This document shows, in pieces, positions 53,462 through 64,000 of a stretch of DNA of 64,000 nucleotides. This DNA is from Rhopalosiphum padi. Taxonomy: Eukaryota > Arthropoda > Insecta > Hemiptera > Aphididae. A model generated the notes under the pieces. That model was not told where the DNA came from, did no database searches, and worked only from the letters and a program-made list of their open reading frames with translations. The stretch is taken from positions 26,077,858-26,141,857 of the forward strand of contig NC_083598.1 of NCBI RefSeq assembly GCF_020882245.1. Direction: 5' to 3'. Both the position numbers and the translations under genes were made by a program. Every line of letters begins with the position of its first letter. Positions within the stretch are counted from its first letter, which is position 1.

Positions 53462-53600
53462 CAGTGGTAAAAATCGCTACGCCTTGACAGAGCTTATGTT
53501 ATTTCGCTTATCCCAGAACTTGTAGCTTAAGGGTAGCTGCCAGTCCGTGTACGTGTAAAATACAATACGATTATACGGAATAGGTACATACCACCAAAAC

Positions 53601-56600
53601 AATACGGGGTGTATGCACATCTGGAGAATTTGACAAATATTTTACATTTGTATGATAGCTGTTAGAACTTTTTTGCAGACTGTCGGTTAACTGAAACGAT
53701 ACAAGTCGTATAATTAACAGTTTTGTAGATGCGGATGAAAACGCGCTCTGTAAAACTATAATATTTTAGCCACACGTTAGGACTTTGGACAATTAAATAC
53801 ATTATATATTATATAGGTATAAACAGTCACCTGACCAATTCAACATAAAGGTAATATAAATAATGCGTATGCCTTCACATGAATAATAGCTGGTTGTTTG
53901 ACAGCAATACAAAAAAAAAATATATATACATATACAATAATAAAAGGGTCTTATTTTGACATATACACGAGCTTAGTGGTATTTGTCCAATATACGCCCA
54001 ATATAGAAACGTAGACATGTCTTTATTCTAATGTACCGGTTAAATGTAGTGAAAGGACTAGATTCCTATAAAACAGATTTGAATTAATTATTTATAAATT
54101 CTTCTTAAAATATATTTCTTTAATTTATTCCTTTAAATCGCATAAAAATATAAGAAAACAATGTAAATTTAAAAAACACCATATTTCAAAAATTATTAGT
54201 AAATTTAAAATTTAAAAACCATAAACATGGGTAAATCGATCGTGAGTAGACTTTACAAAGAATTTAAATCGGTTTTAACAATTGGTACAATTTTATTAAA
54301 GCATATTTTAATTTCTTTGGTACACTTGTGCTTACAATTTCTTTGAGTAAATTAAATTATTAAATTGTATATGACTGCTGGTATAACACTTATACGTATA
54401 AACAGTTCAATTACAAACATATTACATGAAAAATTATTAACTTTGAACACCATATTTTGTCTAAATATCGCAGAAAGATCGAATAATTAAACGCTTAATA
54501 TGGCTGTTATCTATCTCTATGATTTTGTTTTAATTTATCATCTATTCTAAATGTCCCATGTAGAAGTAGAAATAATTAGTTTTTGGTTGAAAATCGATGT
54601 TTTAAAATATCTTAATCAGGCAAGTTTAAATCTAATAGGTTTTTTTTTCACTAATAATAAGAAGGTTTAAAGTAATCGATAAAAGTAATTTATAATTTAA
54701 ATTTATTTTTAATTATTATTTTATATTTTTTTGATGTGAAATCCAGCATTGTTGGCGTAGTGCAATTTTATATGGTTTTAGTTTCCTTTAACATCGAAGT
54801 ATAAACAAAATTATTTATACTATTATGTAACAATTACGGGTAGAAATCAAAAGTGTTGTTGTTGTAACTTATAAAATATAATAAATAACATATTTATTTT
54901 TAGTTTACGATTTATAAAGAAATTGGAAAATATAATTTTTATAGATAAGAATAAAAAAAAATAATATATTGGCTGACAGTATCTATTTGTTAAATAATAT
55001 TATTATATTGAATTGGAAGTACATTTTTAAAATCGAATCTGATTGTTTTTGTACAGTGACTTTTAAAAATTGTATTTATGTTTTTTTCATCAGAAATCGA
55101 AAGGTTAAATCAGTATATTTTGTTTTTTCTACGAATCTATAAGTTAAATAAAGCCAAATAAACTTACCATTTTAAACGACTACTATAACAGTAATTTAAT
55201 TTTTTTTCACCCTTTATATAAATTATATAATAATAAGTGTATTGTAAATTGTAATACATAAAAATACGTAAATAAATCTCAAAATAATCAGATCACAACA
55301 GATCAATTGTGTTAATAGGTATTTATTTATTATAGTCTATATATTATAATTATGTGTGTGTCTCAAAAGTAATAATAATCATTTATAGGCGTAACATTAA
55401 GTTGAATCTTGAACAATAGCAATGATTAAAATTCAAATCTAATTAATCCGAACTTTTGTACATTTAAGTAGCTTTATATACAATTAGAAATTGTGAGAAT
55501 AATGTAGAATAATCATATTATAGTACCTATACTATAAAATACAGAACCAATCAAATTTAGTACCTATCCACGTTGATACGTCATATAAGTCAATAAGTAA
55601 ATCGTAAAAATATAGCGTTTTTACCATAATAATATCGAACTTAATATAACATTAAATAAAATTTAACTATTTGAAAGTTTAACGCGATGGACATTTTTCA
55701 AATGTTTTGATTATTATTGTGTTACACGTAAGGCAATACGGTAAAGCGTATTGAATAATTTACTGTATAAGCAGATACAGTATACAATATTTTAAATAGG
55801 TATAAAAGACAGGTTAATACATGCATATGGTGTATGGGGTTCTAAAATTTTATGAAATTTTCACAAAATATTTCATTTCAATGAAAAATAAAATAAAATT
55901 TATTGTATCTAAAAGTTGATACTATTTTTAGTCACGTCAACTTACAAGTGAACGTTTTTAAAAGTTGGTTTATTTTATGAAGCAAATAAAATATGCATAC
56001 TTATTGATTATATACCGTATATGGATATAAGTGAATAGGCTAGTCGAATTATCATTGAACTTCGACATGATAACCATTTTACCTAGTTAAAAATATATTC
56101 AAACTGTTAACAGTTGTACCAATTTTGTTGTACATTTTAATTCTGAAATATTATTACGATAAAAACCATATATTATTTTATGTGATATGAAGGCTAATGT
56201 TGCTATTGATTAAATTATCCAGTGCCAATACTTTTTGGTTGGAAGAAATACATATAATATACAATATATGAGTGTTTTATACTCAATTTAGACATCTTGG
56301 AATTATTAATATGTTTGAGTTAATATTTTTAATAACAATGTTCTATTGATTTAATAGCATGTTATAGAATATTTTATTGAGTATATTATTTTATATATAT
56401 TTTTTTAACTAAATTAGTGTTAACAATTGTTAGAGACAAATAAAAAAAAAAAAATAAGTAATAAAAAATCATGAAAAAATAATAATAACAATTTGTTGAA
56501 TAGTTTAGATACACCATGTATATACACGTTATAATGATACCATACAAAAATGATTCTTAAACATATATAGATTGGTTTTAATGTAGAATTTTTATATTTA

Positions 56601-57413
56601 TTTTCTTCTTTATTTTACGTTTTATATACGAGTATGTAGTATACTAGTAAGTTATGAAGGTAAAATTATAAATAAAATTAGTATTATGTTATATTTTGTA
56701 TTTTATATGATATATTATATTATATACCACCTCAATTAGCATATTTATAATATTGGCGTCTATAGGATGATGATAATTATGCAAAAGCACTTTAACCACT
56801 CTAAGTATAGTAAGTATAAGCTAGTAGTCTGGCACTGTATGTTAGAGTAATTGACACACAATTTGTAGAATTCACTGCCAAATGGTTATTTTTCCTCGAG
56901 TAATACATGAATTGGATTATTCGTATTTCACAAAAAAAACTCATTATATTCGTTTTTATCATTATTATATATTATTGAATAATCATCACGTACAAATCTA
57001 AAGTAATTATTAATAGTAGTCACAGATAATAAAAATATCTAATTAATCCGTGTCTTCATAATCAACGTTAATGGATAACCAGATTATAACTTTGACTTCT
57101 AGTTATAAATTCAATCACGTATCGAAATATTTCGAAAAATATTCTATTTCAGAATATGAAATTAAATATACATATTATTTATTCATTCAAAAAAGTAAAA
57201 AATTAAAAATTATAAAGATAAAAAATATTAAAATAGTTAGTTTTATTTCGACTGGAAATTGTGTAAAAAATATATTTTCCAAAACGTGAATAGATTTTAA
57301 AACAATGAGTGTTGTTCGATTAAATAATCACCCAGTATAATAATTTCATATATATCTGCTATGCGCATATAGTATTTATTATTATTTAAAATGTCTCTTA
57401 TAGTTTTTAAACA
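53601..57413. other. AT-rich non-coding DNA
   Basis: No conserved ORF. The open frame at 57071-57289 is Lys/Ile-rich and looks like chance in AT-rich DNA. Confidence 0.6.
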
Positions 57414-57737
57414 ATGGAGTACTTTCCTGTGCATTTAATCAGAGTATTTAATAACTTCACAAAAAAACAACCCCCCGAAAACATTCGTTTTAAAAGTTAT
57501 TATAATACAGGGATTTTCCACGATTTGCACATTCGTGAATTTGATAAAATGCAGTTAGAATTAAAATATGACGTTATTTTATATTTATATAACAAGCTGT
57601 CTCACGACAGTCGTATTATAGCCTCGTGGATGATGATTGTATGGGGGTGTTTCTTTTGTATCATTATATTATTATTATTTTTTTTTTTAACTTTATCGAA
57701 TTTCAACGCGTCTCTTTTATTATTCATCAATACTTAG
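57414..57737 (+). CDS. Unrecognised 107-codon ORF (doubtful)
   Basis: A complete ATG-to-TAG frame. Residues 1-68 are mixed and polar (for example F-D-K-M-Q-L-E-L-K-Y-D at 43-53), and residues 69-107 form a strongly hydrophobic tail that could be a membrane anchor. I recognise no family. The hydrophobic tail comes from a T-rich tract, which in AT-rich DNA easily yields Leu/Phe/Ile. There is no promoter, splice or homology support. It may be a chance frame, an exon fragment or a relic. Confidence 0.15.
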   Translation: MEYFPVHLIRVFNNFTKKQPPENIRFKSYYNTGIFHDLHIREFDKMQLELKYDVILYLYNKLSHDSRIIASWMMIVWGCFFCIIILLLFFFLTLSNFNASLLLFINT

Positions 57738-58555
57738 TTTCAAATCTATTGGCTTCTCTAGACTTCTGAATCTCTATTATATCAAAATATTTTATGATTG
57801 TAAAAGCATTAGGTACACATTTCTCAGAATCTAAAATTACAAATTACCATAATAATTTTAAAAACTTAAAGGAAGTATAAAACTATTTTGAAATATCTTA
57901 TACAGAATAAAGTAAAATCAGATAACAATTAAAATTAATAATGTATAATTTCTAATAATTGCCAAATGTTGTAAAAACAATAAATACGAATTTACGAATT
58001 GTCGTGAAATATTTCTTAGAATCGCGTTTAATTTCTAATAATATCAATACAGTTAATATATTATTATATTTAAATACATGAATTATATTTGTTTACATAC
58101 TTTTATCATTGCTATAATATTATAATGTATGTCAGCAGTCCATATCTATGTAAATAGACCATTGTGTTTATTCCTGCTACAGTTGATGTAATATTATTAT
58201 CACCTCTGCATTTTTATATTGAATTAAACAAGTGCATCGATATATTTATCGCTTTATTTGGAATTTAAATTAAACCTATTAAAGGAATGTATTAAAATAT
58301 ACAAATTGCATTGTTAACAAACACGAACAAATAATAAATTTAATACAAAAACAATATTCATTTGGTTTTAATGACTAAATAATATACACAAGTATTTAGT
58401 ATCTGATATTCAAAATGTGATAATAATTATTTTAATATCTCCGTGTACATGATGTACTTACTTTTGTTTTCCTATTGAGAAATACTGGACATCACTGAAA
58501 AAATATGTGTGTAAGCACGTATAATATATTAAAAAATTTGACTGTATTTAGTCTA
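57738..58555. other. AT-rich non-coding DNA
   Basis: Nothing recognisable. Confidence 0.6.
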
Positions 58556-58729
58556 AATTTAGTAGGTTGACCGACTTTCAAACCAAACTAAAAACAGCAC
58601 GTACGCACCACATCGGGTCGACCGTACAATGCTTATTAGTTATTATACTGTGCACAACTAAGTGTGGTTAAAAGGTGTTCGTATACAGCGAAAAGGGTTT
58701 AAAACTACGGATCTTTTTTGTTGAACAAA

Positions 58730-58870
58730 ATGTCTATGTCAACAGCTGTAAGCTTAGGCAAGAACGATTATTCCGCGTTTGTCCCAACCGAAGTTATAAC
58801 TTATAAGGGTGCAAATATAGTCAATATGACGAAACTTTACGAAAATGTTCTCTTCTTCAATTTCCACTGA
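58730..58870 (+). CDS. Unrecognised 46-codon small ORF with coding-like codon use
   Basis: The ORF begins M-S-M-S-T-A-V-S-L-G-K-N-D-Y-S and ends L-F-F-N-F-H before TGA. The start context is good (A at -3, CAAAATG). Unlike chance frames nearby it uses GC-ending codons (AGC, GGC, AAG, AAC, GCG, GTC, ACC) and is not low complexity. About 150 bp upstream (58570-58720) is also GC-richer and could be a leader. No family is recognised. It may be a small protein, the first exon of a longer gene continuing out of frame, or the start of a dead mobile-element ORF. Confidence 0.3.
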   Translation: MSMSTAVSLGKNDYSAFVPTEVITYKGANIVNMTKLYENVLFFNFH

Positions 58871-61800
58871 GTGTACAGAGAAAACTATTCAGTTTGTAAT
58901 AATATTTTTTGTACAGTTTTCTTTAGTCATTACTCATTAATTAGGAAATGCAAACATTTTTTAAAAACATAAATTTGAACATAACCAAAACGCCTAAAAT
59001 TAGACCAGAAATTATAAAATAGGGTTTCAAGGTATAAGTCTTTCTATAATGCATTTTGAATATGCATACTTAATTTCAACTCATTTCAGAAATTCATGAT
59101 ACTTGGATGGAATTGAAATACCCTTATAATATTACTAATATGCTCACTACTATATTGTTAGAGTCTCCATAAATTTTGTATTTCAGTATACATAATGTAA
59201 AACTAACAAATAACAATCACAGTAAAATTATTGTATTCACCTGTACAAAGTACATTAAGTTTTATTTATATTCATGCTCGTTATTCTTACTTATGTTATT
59301 TTTGTTGTTGTTTCTGTTGTTGTTGTTGTTGTTGTTTATGCCAGGTACTTGCGTAAGTTCATAAAATATAAAATGTAACAATATTATCGAGATCTCGACA
59401 CAGATACAATATATTTGTGAGTTTGTAAATAAACGAACGGATAAATAACCAAAGTTTAAATATATTCGGAGATTTTTCTTTGAAAATTAAGATAAATAAT
59501 ATCAAATACAAACGACAATCCGATATATTCTATAATGATAAAACGGTTGAATACAGCTGTCTGTTATGTACTGCGTATGAAATCTATAAACACATATATA
59601 GCTAGCAGATATAATTATATCAACGAGCTATTGGTTCTTTTGATTCATTTAGAATTTAAATAGTAATAAGCTAAGTAGAAAGAAAAAAATAAAATAAAAT
59701 TACCAAGCTTCAAAACATTGAGTAAAAGACTGAAAATGTGATAGTTATGTTGTGAACCAATACAAAAATAAAAGATAAATTGAAGGGATAAAATAAAATA
59801 GAGGAATCATGAAAAATTAAGAAAGGAAACAAATAATGTTTAAATCTTGGCAGATGTTGATATTAGTGCATTTTTGGCAAGTTTTTCTGTTTTTTTTTTT
59901 TTTAAGTATTTTTTGGAAGATAATATAATATATAATATTATGATTATAAAACAATTTTACTAACTAAGATTATCTTAAATCTGAATTACGTTATGTTAAA
60001 TACTAAAATCTATGAAGCTTATAAAATCCATAAAAAAAAAGAAAATGATGAATGTAAACTGAATGTCATCAACATTAAAATATATAAGGATAATATCCAA
60101 TAAAACATAGGATTTTCGTATTTGTCAAGCATATTTTTGTTATTCACATTATTGTATTCCTACTTACACAATGAAACACATTTCAATTTTATTGTTTATT
60201 TGTCAATATCCAAATCTAACTAATTACTATAGCTATTAATCATTTTGTAAACGATAATAAACATCCTTCAAGACTTTTGTCCAATATGTTGACTATTTAA
60301 AAAATACTATATACAATCGAGCACTAACTTAACTTCACTTACAAATACTATATTATATTAAATCATTAATTGAAAATCGAGTAAATCTTGAATTTGTTTC
60401 ATTAACTTTTTTTTTTAGCCTTGTTACTATCGTTTGTATAAAAATAATGATACAGAAATGACCAGATGCTTCACGCCGATCTGAAGAGTTTTCAGCTCGC
60501 CCGAATAGGATTACCTGAATAGTCTCTGATTGGTAGTAAATCAGACCAGACATAAATCCCACTATTGAAAACGAGAGTAATCTCAACTTTTCCACCAGCA
60601 AGCAGATTTAAGCTATTTCAAAACCATTGACAATCACCGAGTCTTAGGAAAAACATAATCCCCGCACACTTTGTGATGTATGAAAATTTTATAATCTTTA
60701 TCTGAGTAACTTATTTATTTTATACATTTCGTTTCTTATAAGTTCGTTTTATCTAAGAAAATCATTCTTTGAAATTTTATAATATTTTGATATACGGAGC
60801 ATGTCATAATATACTATACTTTCAGGTGTAATAATAGTATATTATACAAGATATTATGATAATAATGTTCATTGTTTAAATAAAAAATAAAAATAAAAAT
60901 CATAAAGGTGAAAACATTTTTAAAAATGTCTAAACAAAAGATTAATATTAATTACGTAGTATTATACCTATTCGTAGTGCATATTTTCAAAGTGATTTTG
61001 AATATGTTTATCAATTTTATAAGTTTAAAACTTACTCGATTTATAACTATTCTCTAAGTAATATTATGTAAATTTATTTTACATGTTTTGTGTACAAAAA
61101 ACATGAAATAATACCTACTTACATGGACGTGTTATGTTTAATAACCAATTTGTTGTTTAACCAACTAACTTAAGCATTTGTTTCACACAAATATATATTT
61201 TTGGATATGAATTGGGTATAGAATTGTTGCAGCCTCGCAACGTGTAATTTCGATTTCAATAGAAAATGTATATTACGTGACACAATATTTTGTTCTATTT
61301 TAAATAATATTTTTTAAGAAACTCATACTTATTAGTTTATTGTGTTACTATATACGTGCACAGAATGACAAATTTTAACGCGGTCACCAACAATCACATT
61401 GTTGATATCATACATATACATTATACACATTACACATTATAAGCAAGTGAATGTTAAAAACTTTCAATCACAGCCATTATAATGATTATTTCAATTATCA
61501 TATTGAATATAATAAACGGTTGATTTTAGTGGATGTTAAAATTTACAACATATTTATTTAAATTTCGATCATGATCAATAAATTAAATATTGTTTATTTC
61601 ATTTAACGAGAAAGATTACCAATATAGACGTGTGGTGTGGTATCTGCGTACACTTTACAGTTTATCAACCAAATAAAAAATATAAAAAGACTGGACACAT
61701 ACAACGAAAATACGATTGTTGTGAGTTATCCCGACTCTATCACATTGGCGTGGGATATTGGTGTATTGTAAAATTAAATTTGAAAGCAATGATAAATCAT

Positions 61801-64000
61801 CGCGTTGGAAAAAGCATTCTAAACCCGGATCGGTTGAGTCCGCACTGCTGATATTACTCTAACATTATTCAATGGTTTTGCTGTAGTTTTTCTTTATACC
61901 TAGGTACTCTAAAGAAAGTACCAAAAAAAATCAAAAAATGACCTATTCAAAGCTGATACCAAACTCAATTTCTGAATGGCTACTTGACAGTTTCTAAGCA
62001 TTCATTCTGCTTGAAAAATGTCATTGAAAATGCAAAAAAAAAAATAGAAAAAATATAATATGAAAGTCAATATATTCCTCGTTTAATTTAAAATCTAAAA
62101 TGTATGCATACATTTTTCAACACTATAATTAATATCAACTAAAAATTGAAACAGAAGTATGTTAATAATCATTTTATAGTATTAAAACAGTTAAACTAAA
62201 TCAGACGTAAGACAACTGCATATTTTAATTATTGCTATTGAATGACAGCCGTGACACAATCGGGAAGAAGAGTGATACGTCGTCACTGTTATTGTAGACG
62301 GTTTTTGGATAGTTTTGATTCTAATCAACGTGTCAGATTAGGAGTGGTAAACTTGCGGCGTACGTCATATTATGTGGTCTTATTTATAAAATAAAAATTT
62401 ACTTATTATTATCATTATGCAGTTTAAGCTTTTTTTGGTGTACATTTATAAAAATTTGTCAAATTACATAAAATGTATTTATAAATAGTTTGGCTCTTGA
62501 TACCATTGTATTTATCCACGTGGCTCGAGGACATATTTATATTGGCTACCCCCGTGTTATTTAATATAATCGACTTATAAAAATATGACGGTCGCAAATA
62601 ATACAACGTATTTAATATGACTGTGCTATCTCTTTTTAAATTATTATATTAAAAAATATTAATAAAATAATAGGCGTATTGACATTTTTTACAAACATCA
62701 CTTATTTAGTTATATTACTTTTTACGTATTTAGCAACCAGATTAAAATTCATCACACCGTATATGCGTAATAACTTTGTATTTTATTACTATGCTAGGTT
62801 TATTAAAATGTACACTATGTGCGTTCATTTGTATTCAAATATGAATTTCCTCTGATGTTTTTAAAATTACAAATTATTTAAATATTCAGCATAAATAGTT
62901 CCACATCATAATTTACATAGTAATATAAAATGTCCATTTTAAATGGTATTAATTGAGTTTATTATTTAAATAAATTAAATATTTTTAAATCCAATAAGTT
63001 ATAAAATAAAAGTTAATAAAAAGTTATAAACTAATATAAATTAATATTAATGTAATTTATAATATTATGGACTTCTTCTCTAAACTCTATTTTATTATTC
63101 AAAATACATAAAACATATGCAAGAATCATATGATATAATACGCATACTGTAATACTATATTTATACATGAATATATAATATATCCACTTATCTTACACTT
63201 TTACTGAAATATCATATAGAATTAATATATAATGATTTTATCATGCTTACCGTATCAAAATAAATTTACTATATTATATAATTTTAAAATAATAAAATGC
63301 AGACAAAAAAAATAATACATTTTCCATGCAGAATGTAATTACTTAAAACTACAAAACTTACCAACTAGGTTTTTTTTTAATAATGATACAATTATAGTGA
63401 AATATAGGTTATACCACACGAGTCACATTATTCTGTGTCAACATCTGGTGTTTTATTCACTTTGAGTCACGATAGCAGGTGGACGGGATACATTCGATTG
63501 TAGTTTTATTCGTTGTGTTTGACGCTGTACATTTTTATTATTATTCATTTAAAACGTTCTTTTTTTCTATACACATTACACGACTGATATTCTCTCACGT
63601 TGTTACTTTATTTTATTTTATTTTAAAAATGTAACTTTAATAATACTGTTGTTTGAACTAATTGTAGGTAGACAATTTTACAAAATCTAGACCAATGATT
63701 ATGATGATTAAATACTACGTTATGGAGCATTATAAGTATAATATATTTTAAACGATAATTAAAACGTTAGTCCATAAATTAGCTAGTACCTAAAATCGAA
63801 TAATCAATACATAAATAGGATAAGTGAATAATTGTTTTCAGTTCACAGTTGATTTATATAACAATATGACGTATGACACTATGACGTACTTATCTAATAT
63901 GAAATATAACATGTATTAATATAATATATTAATCATTTTATTATTTTATATCCCATGGTTGAATATGATTTTCAATAAGTATCATACTATACATAAATAC
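58871..64000. other. AT-rich non-coding DNA to the right edge
   Basis: No convincing gene. A minus-strand frame at 60353-60601 lies in a slightly GC-richer patch (about 60450-60600) and contains a CAG|GTAATC donor-like site near 60513, but encodes nothing recognised. Patches near 61620-61850 and 62220-62360 are also more complex, without identifiable content. Confidence 0.5.
59301..59337. repeat. (TTG)n microsatellite
   Basis: GTT/TTG units with one CTG interruption. Confidence 0.9.

Larger units (their letters stand above)
53362..53600 (-). promoter_or_regulatory. Candidate distal first exon and promoter island
   Basis: This is one of the strongest GC-rich islands outside the coding exons. 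On the minus strand a GC-rich stretch ends at CGCCTTA followed directly by a consensus donor GTAAGT (53356-53361), and there is no long ORF, as expected for a non-coding leader exon. The nearest GC-rich minus-strand acceptor that I see downstream is the receptor leader at 4385, so splicing to it would give an intron of about 49 kb. That link is an inference. It might instead be an unrelated ncRNA start or an insulator. The 5' boundary is arbitrary. Confidence 0.35.

Noticed and set aside
60353..60601. 82-codon minus-strand frame in a slightly GC-richer patch
   Set aside because: No recognisable motif. A donor-like CAG|GTAATC lies inside, but there is no matching exon or homology.
1..64000. 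CRISPR array, tRNA, rRNA or bacterial operon content
   Set aside because: No regularly spaced direct repeats, no tRNA B-box with cloverleaf and no rRNA-like sequence seen. Spliced genes and insect-type transposons show a eukaryotic nuclear genome.

Overview
The window looks like a very AT-rich insect genome. The base composition, the long simple-sequence tracts, the degraded non-LTR and hAT transposon remnants and a GC-rich receptor gene all fit a hemipteran, most likely an aphid. The aphid call is an inference from general character, not from a diagnostic sequence. There are no operons, no Shine-Dalgarno context and no RNA genes that I can support.

Only one protein-coding gene is clear. It lies on the minus strand at the left edge and encodes an insect serotonin receptor of the 5-HT7 type (class A GPCR). 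Coding exon 1 (3881-4225) carries the extracellular N-terminus, TM1, TM2 and the start of TM3. Coding exon 2 (700-1209) carries the rest of TM3 through TM5 and most of intracellular loop 3. The exons join in phase 0 across a 2671-bp intron with GT/AG ends. A GTAAGT donor after exon 2 shows that TM6, TM7 and the C-tail lie beyond the left edge. A probable 160-nt 5' leader (4226-4385) holds five upstream ATGs.

From about 4.4 kb to the right end there is no convincing conserved protein gene. The most gene-like object is a GC-rich island near 53.35-53.6 kb with a minus-strand GTAAGT donor and two CTCF-like motifs. It could be a distal non-coding first exon and promoter of the receptor, which would make the leader intron about 49 kb, or it could be an independent regulatory or insulator element. 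Other higher-complexity islands lie near 12.0-12.8, 15.05-15.6, 16.3-16.7, 22.6-22.95, 43.6-43.85 and 58.55-58.9 kb. The last contains a 46-codon ORF with coding-like codon use.

Mobile DNA: a palindrome-rich inverted-repeat element at about 5379-6249; a TA-flanked MITE at 13792-13985 with a decayed relative at 5178-5270; a decayed jockey-type reverse transcriptase at about 38372-39388; and a decayed hAT transposase C-terminus with a GC-rich terminus at about 49106-49521. Microsatellites occur throughout. I found no clearly new biological system. The best leads are the crowded upstream-ORF leader, the distal island and the palindrome-rich element.
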